From Theocolax elegans (lineage: Eukaryota; Arthropoda; Insecta; Hymenoptera; Cerocephalidae): 64,000 nt of DNA. The position numbers and the translations under genes were made by a program. Position 1 is the stretch's first letter. The number at the start of each line of letters is the position of its first letter. The stretch lies in NCBI GenBank assembly GCA_026168455.1, contig CM047429.1, positions 53,947,027 to 54,011,026 of the forward strand. Direction: 5' to 3'. The notes beneath the pieces were generated by a model. That model had not been told where the DNA came from. It ran no database searches and worked only from the letters and a program-made list of their open reading frames with translations. Of this stretch, positions 49,934 to 61,200 are shown piece by piece.

Positions 49934-50713
49934 GTTGCTCGTTTACGGAACAGCAACGACAAAGTAGGAAAAGATTCAAGTACTTATAGAATGATATTTC
50001 GATGTACGAGATATCAATAACACCGTCAACGGTTGTCGAAATAGGATCGCAGCTTAGTAGACGATGTGGAGAAGAAGGTCAGCAGACGTCAACGCCCATG
50101 GAGTAACTTCGGAGAAGACGGAGGTGTCTCGTGAGCCGCGCGCTTCTGCTTGCTGTCGACGCTGCTTTTGCGCGATTGTAGTTTCGATCTTACTCTTACC
50201 AATGCGCTCGGGCGTGGGTGTGTCTTTGTCAAACAGATCGAGAGAGGACGAGGTGGTCTGCTCACATGATGATCATATGACCGGCGACATAGCGGTCTCT
50301 GCCGCACGACAAACGTACTAGACTTCCTTATTTTTCGATCGCACCGCATTATAAATTTTTGGAACTTGGAAGCGATTGAGTAACAATAACATTTTAAGGC
50401 AAATGTAACACATTTAATTATAAAGAATTTTCTCAAATATTATATTCTTAGGTATTTAAATACGTAATAAAAAATATTAATTTCTTAATTTATTATTATT
50501 ATATATTTCAATTTTATAGTCATCATATTATTAAAACAATTATAGATCATACAATTATAGAACTTACATAATGAGAGAAAATATCCCTTTTATATTATTT
50601 TACTCCAAGTAAAGATCAAATTGTTATTGAAATACTATTTAAAAGTTAATATTTTACGCAAAAATATATTGATTAATTTCGTATTCTTCTTAATTTGTTA
50701 TTATTTAATTAAA
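49934..50713. promoter_or_regulatory. Upstream region of V-ATPase E
   Basis: GC-richer block 50040-50330 directly upstream of the gene, followed by AT-rich DNA. It contains TCACATGA at 50262-50269. Overlapping frames on both strands (50064-50321 plus, 50089-50436 minus) follow base composition and have no family resemblance. Confidence 0.5.
50262..50269. promoter_or_regulatory. M-box/CLEAR-like site TCACATGA
   Basis: TCACATGA (reverse TCATGTGA) is the extended E-box bound by the MITF/TFE family, known to drive lysosomal and V-ATPase genes in flies and mammals. It lies 329 bp upstream of the V-ATPase E start codon, with a related TCATATGA at 50273-50280. Function is inference. Confidence 0.4.
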
Positions 50714-51093
50714 GGGATGTCGGACCCAGAAAATGGTAATTTTGTACTTTTTTTATAAACAAATGAATAATGTTTTTAAAAAACGCCTAACGTCAAGCCC
50801 TTAGGTATATTTTAAATAATATACCCAAATTATTCCAGAATTTTTAAATCCATAATTTGATCACGATGTTTGGGTTGAAAGATTATGCTTTTTTGGACTA
50901 ATAATTATCGACCAAACATTGTTTACTCAATTATTATTTAATAAATGTATTTTCATTAAAAAATCAAAACGTCAAGTCCTTCCTTATGTTTTCAGCTAAT
51001 CGTATGATTTGTTTCAGATTTTTAATGCAATATTTTAGATATAATTTTTGGGTCGAAAAGGTGCAGATTCCTGTAATTTAAGTCCGACATCCC
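50714..51093 (-). mobile_element. Intact MITE, 380 bp, TIR GGGATGTCGGAC
   Basis: The perfect 12-base terminal inverted repeat GGGATGTCGGAC/GTCCGACATCCC is flanked by a 6-base direct repeat ATTAAA (50708-50713 and 51094-51099), which contains TTAA. The body is the reverse complement of sequence found at 24092-24360, 25800-26160 and 42099-42470. It has no coding capacity. It lies between the divergent V-ATPase E and vinculin genes. Confidence 0.88.
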
Positions 51094-51099
51094 ATTAAA

Positions 51100-52285
51100 T
51101 ATATATTTTATAAACCTGAAGAAAATTTTACATCTACATTTAAATAAATAATGGTAGATGTGACATCGATCATTTTTTTAAATAAATTTAAAAATTGGTT
51201 TTCAAGAAAATAAAAATCTGTAAATAATATAGATATAGATGATGATAATACTTGTTTCTCACCCTCCACTGTTGATTTACAAAATTAAATGTATTATTTT
51301 TCAATTCTACGAGGACTATGGAAGGTTTTTTATTTAAACAATCTACCTGGCTCGAGCAATTAATCGAAAAATAATACTTTTAATTTTGTAAAAAAATAGA
51401 TAGATTTGTATATGCTTTTCACATATTTTACTAAAATTATAACATATAATAAAATATAGTATTCCGTATGCACCATTATACAAATACCAAAAAACCATTA
51501 CACAAAAGTTATAAAATAACGTATATTTGGTGTAGCAATACGTAAATATAAATAAGATTTTTTGTTTTTAAATTTAACGTTTGTATTTTTCGAAGTTATA
51601 TTTATAGTTCTGAATAAATAAGTAAACAAATATATAATAAACGGTGAAACACCGACATATAGTAGAGTGAGTAATTTTATAATAGGATTCGAAAGTGGAA
51701 CCAGCATCAGAGTCACGTTGATCGACTGAAAAAGGGTTTGAATTATCAAATGGTGTGCGAGTATTTAACGTCCTGACGGACCCGCGTTCGACGACGACTC
51801 GGCTCACGACGAATGACTCTCAGCCGCGGATAAATCTACATATATATACAGAATATATATATTCAGTAAGTATTATAAGCTATTTTTTTAAGCACGTAAA
51901 GCCTCTTGATTCACAGTCCGACCGCACTCGTGGGGTCGTCGCCGCAATCGCATGCTGGCAGTGTAGACTACGCGATACAGATATAGATAGATGTATACCG
52001 ATATATAAGTATAAGTTACTCGCACACACCCACGACATATACAGATTTAGTGTGTGTACAGTGTATATACTGTACCGAGGGGGAAGACCGAGCGACACGG
52101 CACGGCACGAAATACCCATCATATCGCTTAGTCGCACTCGCGTCTCGCTAGTGCTACCCAGTTGATTTTCGTTCGCCGATCGCCGTGGACGTTAGTTATA
52201 CTCGAACTCTCACGGGTATTTTTTCATTTGTACATTTATTTTCGTTTAACGTCGCTTCGTTCGTTGGAGCCGGAACCGCCGGAGG
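51100..52285 (+). promoter_or_regulatory. Vinculin upstream region and 5' leader
   Basis: AT-rich to about 51750, then a GC-richer block 51750-52285 reaching the vinculin start codon. The latter is the likely promoter and 5' UTR. Open frames here on both strands follow composition. No start site could be fixed. Confidence 0.5.
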
Positions 52286-55200
52286 ATGCCGGTATTTCAT
52301 ACCAAAACCATCGAGAGCATCCTCGATCCTGTTGCACAACAGGTAATTCACTCGATTAGTGACAGTCGATAACGCTTACAACTATTATATCTATTCTCAA
52401 CTATGTTTACACTTCGATTACGTACAAACATCCTATAATATCGTAATATCGCGGGTAATGTATCATCGACTGCCAATAATATACGTTCACCTATTATTTT
52501 TACAAATTTTTTATTTTTATATTCCCAATATTTATTCGCAACTGGCTAACCTGTACCCACACCGATATATATATATGTGTATATGTATATATATATTCGC
52601 ATATATAACCGTGACATCATATGAGCGTCGCGCGCGGTTCACTCGAAACTCGGAGTAATATGGCAGAATGTATAGAAGATTCTTGATCGCTTTTTTTTTC
52701 TTCTTTAAGAATGAGAAGTTTAAAAGACGATAGTGCACGCTTGGCCTTTCTAGTCTTGTTTGCCGACGTCTAAAAATGGTTATTCGGGCTTAGAAACACC
52801 ATTCTCTCTTATCCTCTCTCTCTCTATAGTCTACTCGTTATATATACTTATATATACATATATACCTATACTCACTTGCGAGCATACAAATTTCGCAATA
52901 TCGTTAATTGCACACACGACACTTTGACTTTTGCAATTCCCTTTTAATTGCAATCTTATAACAGAATTTGTCGTCGATGCGTTTTCGAGGAGGTATATAT
53001 GTCGATCTCTCTATACAGATATACCTATATTTATTCATCTTTATCGTTTTATACACATTTCAATTTTCGATAATATTTCATCTTTAAATTGCAGTGAGTA
53101 ATCGATGAGTAACTAAGTAGTACTTTTATTTACGATAGCCGACGAAAAAATCAACTTTGTTTTACGTCTAATGACATAAATCTTATATCATACTTTTTAA
53201 AAATCCTGCATATTTAATCATAATTTAGATATCATTTGACATTCGCCGTTATTATTAAAAACTAGATTAATTGTACGATGCGATGCTTGTTTTGTAACTC
53301 TATTAAATCCTCCAAATGTCTAGATATTGTTGTTAAACAATCAACATTGTTAAGTATTTTCGATGCTACATATTTCACATTGTGAAAATTGAGCGCTATC
53401 TTTAATAATTATCGAAATTCATTACTTATCGGATGCAAATTAATTTCATTCTGACAAAAGTAATATTTAATTTGCTAAATAATAAACAAATTATTTAACC
53501 ACACTCGGATATAGATTCGTGAAAAATTCGTTTATAAGATAAAGCATTTTTTACTTCAATGAATTCATTGTGATCATCGAAACATTTTTTAATCGCAGAC
53601 TAATGCAACAGATGTGTGTCGATATTAATTTAATAATTTTATTAATTAAAATTTTTACATTTCTAATATTTTTATTCGAAAATAATTATCAAAAAATCTG
53701 ATTTAACAAGTGCTCTTGACCTATCTCTTTAAATGTATCTTTAATATCATTATAGCATACATTTTCAAAATATTTGAAACATATTTTAAGAAGACGATTT
53801 ATTGTAATACTTGCACGTTGTACATAATAATTATTAAATAGCATTAAATTTTGTAAATAAATTTAATAATATTTATGTAAATTATTAATTTATAAACGAT
53901 AAAACTGAAAATCTGTATAAAATCAACAATATTTGGGATAATTTCAATCTTTCAGCTCAATTTCATATACATAAAATTTAATTTTTATCAATTACTAATT
54001 ATTAAAAACTTGTTGAAAAACATATACAGATGTAGATTAACAAACATTATCACATTTTATACGAGAAATCAAATATTGTCGATATTTGTGCTCTAAATAA
54101 CATTTTATTGTCTATAAAAAAAATTGATGAGAAGATTAAAAAAACTCTGGGTTTCCAAATAGAAATTGACCTTATCTCCAAATATATCCTATAGATTTCA
54201 AACAAAAAAAAAGTGGGAATTGATAAACGATTGGTTATCCACTGAAAGAACGTTCGTGCAAAGGCCACACCCGCCGGCGAGAATCGGAAATTCAGCAATT
54301 ATGAGTGAGGCGCGGGGTCTCTAAAAATACATGGGGTTAAAATAAGACACCTTGGTTGGTCCGAGGAGGCGCGAGCGCGTAATAAGCGAGCTCGGAAGAG
54401 CCAAACGCCCGATTACACAATGCGCGCGAGTGAGAAGGATGCGCTTTTTTTTTGCCGCTACGTTTTTTCCATCGCGATATGTAAACAGGCCTTCGTTCTC
54501 TGCGCCCACCTGACTTGACACGCGACTTCGCCTATATGAAAATCTCATTCGGTGAGTCTCCCCATAAAAGGCGAATTACGTGGCTATGAGGTGTCGTTGA
54601 TTCTATACGCTCGATTACACTGACTCAATGGACTTTGTATAAGGTGAATGTCATGCCGGCTTTTTTTCCTCTTCAGGATATTAGCGCTTCGATTATTTGT
54701 TTTCTCACATTTCTTTACTTTAATAGGTCTTTTACAAAATATCTTTTTCTTCGTATTCTTTCATTCGCGTTTTAACGTTTTATTTTTTTTATTTTTGTAT
54801 ATAAATAGATGTACTAATGAAATACTAAATACTAGCCTGATAAGCATTGCGATATGAAAATTTGTTGAATAATTTTATGAATTATAACATACTTAGCGTA
54901 AAATTCATTTCCCTTATTCTTGGCAGAAGATTTTGTTGTCTCTAAAGTACTACTACTAAATGCATAATTATATATCTAGATATTTAATTAATGTGACTGA
55001 TCTTGCCATTTATCCTCTTTAATATATCCACTACGCATAAAAATCCTTTTAAAAGTAACAGGTTTTCTTCCAATTTTAACATAATAAATTAAATAGTATT
55101 CCTAACTATTATAACGTTGTAAACAAATTGTGTGCTTATATATACGTATTTGTTTACAACACTATAATAATTAGGATTATATATATATGGGCTATTTCAC

Positions 55201-58200
55201 GTCAAGTGGTACGATGAAAATTTTAAATCGCTCCAAAATTTCAATTCAGGCTGGAAATATCTTTCAGAAGATAGAAAAAAATTTTTAGGTGTTAAAAATA
55301 ATTTGCCTAAGAGTTATTCCACCATGAAAAATGGAAATTTTTCAATTTTTTAGAAACATTTCTATTTTCAAAGCCATTTATCTCAAAATCTATTGATTTT
55401 TTTGAAAAAACATTAAAAACAACTTTTGTTCAAAATAATCTTTAGAACTTATCTACCTGGGTTAGAATTCTTAATTTTAAAATCTCGAAGAAATATAACG
55501 CCCGGAAATATTGAATATCAAAAAAAGGCGACCACGCCACAATCGATTTTGATCTAACACCGCTCAAAAGATCACATTTTTCGCGAGCTTTCGAATGGCG
55601 GTGGTTAGATTATTGGCCAAGACCGTTGGTGTAAGTTATACCCCATAAACCTCATAAAATCACTAATTTTCATGTATTTTAGGGCATAACTTACACCAGC
55701 GGTCTTGGCCAATAATCTAACCACCGCCATTCGAAAGCTCTCAAAAAATGTGATCTTTTGAGCGGTGTTAGATCAAAATCGATTGTGGCGTGGTCGCCTT
55801 TTTTTGATATTCAATATTTCCAAGTGCCCTATCTCTTCGAGATGTTAAAATTAAGAATTGTAACCCAAGTAGTTAAGTTCTAAGGATTATTTTGAACAAA
55901 AGTTGTTTTTAATGTTTTTTCAAAAAAATCAATAGATTTTGAGATAAATGCCCTAAAATACATGAAAATGAGTGATTTTATGAGGTTTATGGGGTATAAC
56001 TTACACCAACGGTCTTGGCCAATAATCTAACCACCGCCATTCGAAAGCTCGCGAAAAATGTGATCTTTTGAGCGGTGTTAGATCAAAATCGATTGTGGCG
56101 TGGTCGCCTTTTTTTGATGTGCAATATTTCCGGGCGTTATATTTCTTCGAGATTTTAAAATTAAGAATTCTAACCCAGGTAGATAAGTTCTAAAGATTAT
56201 TTTGAACAAAAGTTGTTTTTAATGTTTTTTCAAAAAAATCAATAGATTTTGAGATAAATGGCTTTGAAAATAGAAATGTTTCTAAAAAATTGAAAAATTT
56301 CCATTTTTCATGGTGGAATAACTCTTAGGCAAATTATTTTTAACACCTAAAAATTTTTTTCTATCTTCTGAAAGATATTTCCAGCCTGAATTGAAATTTT
56401 GGAGCGATTTAAAATTTTCATCGTACCACTTGACGTGAAATAGCCCATATATATATATTAAATAAAAATATTAATAATAACAAATATTACTTAGAATCCA
56501 CTATAAATTGAGGTTCATTAATCTCTATGAGGTTCACAACTGTGTCACTTAAACAATAATATAACGACAAGACTACCGATTTGCTTTATAATTTCCCGCC
56601 TGTTTAATCTTAATTAATTTAATTGATAAATGGTGTTTTAAATCAAGTTGTTGTCTATTGCGTAAGATACACAAGATGACTATTTTTAAAGAGAATACGA
56701 TATTTAGTAGCTTATGTTGGGTCAATCTAAGACGAAAATATCAAAGTTATGATTGCGTATTTCAAGAAAACTTAGACAAAAGGTCAAACACATTGCATAA
56801 TTGACCAAAATAAAAAATAGCTTAGAAGGTTGCAGAAAATAAAATAAGCGGTTCTACCTTTTGTAATCAAATAAACGTATCGAGTAAAAGAAATTTTCAG
56901 TCCACCTATAGAGTATCGATTTGTCGAAATATATTCAAATATAAAAAATAAATAGGTATTACGTATAGGTAATGTAATGTTTATTTACTTTTTTTATTAA
57001 AATAATTAATTGAAAAAAGTAAAAATTATTACATTTTTAATAAAGCAAATTACTATATACTCAAGTGTTGATTTTTTTTTTAAACTTTAGATTGTTTATT
57101 AAACAGTTGATGTTAATTATTACGTTCCGTATTATTATATTATTGAAGCATTTAAATAATTTGAATAGATGTAGTGGTATTTAGAGAATAAAAACGGTTA
57201 TAATTATTTGAGTAAACATATCTATACATCTTCGTCAATGCATTGCAGTATTCACTTCTATATCGATAGGTCAGTATAAGATGCTTGCGGTTTGCGGAAT
57301 TTCCGTGCTCAACGAAACTCTTATGACGAACAATTCTATGATACATCACGACTGAAACTTTACGTTTATCTAATAATTTTGTACGTATATATAAAATTGT
57401 AAAAAAATTGTGACTTTACATTCGTTTAAAGTTAAAATGAACAAATTAAAAACAAAACTAGTTTAATTCGTGAAAATATTGGTGTAAATATTATTTACAG
57501 ATGAGCAACTGCAAAAATTACATTAATTTATGTTAATATAAGATTTAAGCTTTACAAATTTGCATTGCTATAATTATATTACTATATATAATAAAACTCT
57601 TCACTTATGATTTTGTCTCTCTAATCATAATTATAAAAGTATTAAAAGCTAATGTAACGTTTTCGTTTTGTTTTTGTTTTTTCTAATTTAATTAAAACTA
57701 AAAAGTCCCGAGGAGAATAGATCAATTTTGAATTCGCCGCAATCTTATATATATATATTTGTTTAAATAAAAATTTAATTTGATTATTAATCAAATTTTG
57801 ACTAATCGAATAATGATAAAAAATAAAAATATGCATATAAAAGATAAGATAAGAAATGTATAAGACAGATAAATAAAATAATATTTTATATATTCGCGTA
57901 TTCTTGTCGGAACTTAATAGTATAATACCGTACCAATCATTGCATATACTTATATGTTTACTTATACATTATTATATATCATATACTTATAATTATACTT
58001 ATATATATATATATTTTACTTAACATATACAATTTTTAAATCTATACACATAATGTATAAACGTCGTAATCTTCTTAAAATAATGTTAAATATTTAATAG
58101 TTATTATAGTGAATAATTATCTTACACGATCGCGATACCTACTAAATCGTGTTTTATAATTTTCTTATAGGTATCGAGGTTGGTCATCTTACACGAAGAG

Positions 58201-61200
58201 GCTGAAGATGGAAACGCCATGCCAGACCTCGAGAGGCCAGTTAAAGCTGTCAGTATGGCAGTGGCTAATCTTGTCAAGGTAATAGACATTTCCCAATTTT
58301 CTCTTATTACCTGTGCGATCCAAATGTAACTGATCATTTATTTTTTTTTGTTCGTTATAATTTTACTCCTGAAGGTCGGTAAAGAAACGATAAACTCTTC
58401 AGACGATGCATTGCTCAAACAGGATATGCCTTCCTCGTTGAAACGAGTCGAGGGTGCTTCTCATCTTTTGGAAGAGGCTTCGGTGATGTTAAAGAATGAT
58501 CCTTATTCTAGCACTGCCAGGTAAGTCTGATACCTATAAGTTATTTCTTTCATTCAAAATCAGTAAAAACGAATTATTAAATTAATATACATTTATCTTG
58601 TAAACCAAGTAATTGCTGTAAATATTTAAATAATTATAAAACTTGTTTCTATACACTATTTCATCTAAATAATTGTAGCTTCTAAGTAAATGTATCAATA
58701 TCGTTTTAAAGAATTGTAAATAGATTATTTAATTACTTATAGAAATCATACAAATGCCATATATAACAATTTGGCATCAAAATACAATAAATTCATTCTA
58801 TATATCTGTCTTGATGATGTTCTATATTTTTAAAACACTTCTTCATTAAAATTAAAAAAATTAAATTTTGCTTTACCGACGATTTTTTGACTGAAACGAA
58901 ATACAAAATTAATGTGTGTGATGATAAAAATATATACCCCCTTTTTAATTGAATTTATTATTTTATATACGACTACTACAAGTATAGTAGGACATGTACA
59001 ACATACTCGTATAGTTGTAAGACATACAGGTACGTTTATGAGTGGGTTGAAATGGTTTGATCGCTTTAAAAAGATTTGATGCTTTAGTGAGAATAACAAT
59101 AAAAAAACACATTTCATGATTAATGTAACAATAATGATTACTATTCATTTACATTTTACTTTTTATTTATTTTATACAGTTCGTTGCATGATTTTCAAGT
59201 ATTATCTTAATCAACGTCATCTACCATTATATTTTTAACAAAAAAAATTAAGTTTATCTAATAATTTTGTACGTATATATAAAATTGTAAAAAAATTGTG
59301 ACTTTACATTCGTTTAAAGTTAAAATGAACAAATTAAAAACAAAACTAGTTTAATTCGTGAAAATATTGGTGTAAATATTATTTACAGATGAGCAACTGC
59401 AAAAATTACATTAATTTATGTTAATATAAGATTTAAGCTTTACAAATTTGCATTGCTATAATTATATTACTATATATAATAAAACTCTTCACTTATGATT
59501 TTGTCTCTCTAATCATAATTATAAAAGTATTAAAAGCTAATGTAACGTTTTCGTTTTGTTTTTGTTTTTTCTAATTTAATTAAAACTAAAAAGTCCCGAG
59601 GAGAATAGATCAATTTTGAATTCGCCGCAATCTTATATATATATATATTTGTTTAAATAAAAATTTAATTTGATTATTAATCAAATTTTGACTAATCGAA
59701 TAATGATAAAAAATAAAAATATGCATATAAAAGATAAGATAAGAAATGTATAAGACAGATAAATAAAATAATATTTTATATATTCGCGTATTCTTGTCGG
59801 AACTTAATAGTATAATACCGTACCAATCATTGCATATACTTATATGTTTACTTATACATTATTATATATCATATACTTATAATTATACTTATATATATAT
59901 ATATTTTACTTAACATATACAATTTTTAAATCTATACACATAATGTATAAACGTCGTAATCTTCTTAAAATAATGTTAAATATTTAATAGTTATTATAGT
60001 GAATAATTATCTTACACGATCGCGATACCTACTAAATCGTGTTTTATAATTTTCTTATAGGTATCGAGGTTGGTCATCTTACACGAAGAGGCTGAAGATG
60101 GAAACGCCATGCCAGACCTCGAGAGGCCAGTTAAAGCTGTCAGTATGGCAGTGGCTAATCTTGTCAAGGTAATAGACATTTCCCAATTTTCTCTTATTAC
60201 CTGTGCGATCCAAATGTAACTGATCATTTATTTTTTTTTGTTCGTTATAATTTTACTCCTGAAGGTCGGTAAAGAAACGATAAACTCTTCAGACGATGCA
60301 TTGCTCAAACAGGATATGCCTTCCTCGTTGAAACGAGTCGAGGGTGCTTCTCATCTTTTGGAAGAGGCTTCGGTGATGTTAAAGAATGATCCTTATTCTA
60401 GCACTGCCAGGTAAGTCTGATACCTATAAGTTATTTCTTTCATTCAAAATCAGTAAAAACGAATTATTAAATTAATATACATTTATCTTGTAAACCAAGT
60501 AATTGCTGTAAATATTTAAATAATTATAAAACTTGTTTCTATACACTATTTCATCTAAATAATTGTAGCTTCTAAGTAAATGTATCAATATCGTTTTAAA
60601 GAATTGTAAATAGATTATTTAATTACTTATAGAAATCATACAAATGCCATATATAACAATTGGCATCAAAATACAATAATTCATTCTATATCTGTCTTGA
60701 TGATGTTCTATATTTTTAAACACTTCTTCATTAAAATTAAAAAAATTAAATTTTGCTTTACCGACGATTTTTTGACTGAAACGAAATACAAAATTAATGT
60801 GTGTGATGATTAAAAATATATACCCCCTTTTTAATTGAATTTATTATTTTATATACGACTACTACAAGTATAGTAGGACATGTACAACATACTCGTATAG
60901 TTGTAAGACATACAGGTACGTTTATGAGTGGGTTGAAATGGTTTGATCGCTTTAAAAAGATTTGATGCTTTAGTGAGAATAACAATAAAAAAACACATTT
61001 CATGATTAATGTAACAATAATGATTACTATTCATTTACATTTTACTTTTTATTTATTTTATACAGTTCGTTGCATGATTTTCAAGTATTATCTTAATCAA
61101 ACGTCATCTACCATTATATTTTTAACAAAAAAAAATTAAGTACAAATATAGTCTCACTTTCAAGCAACAAAATAATTCTAAATAATCTGGAATATACTCA

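Noticed and set aside
50064..50436. 85- and 115-codon frames on opposite strands upstream of V-ATPase E
   Set aside because: Mirror frames of one GC-rich block with no recognisable domain; more likely promoter and 5' UTR.
51755..52165. 136-codon frame just upstream of vinculin
   Set aside because: No plausible ATG context or domain; it overlaps the likely vinculin promoter and leader.
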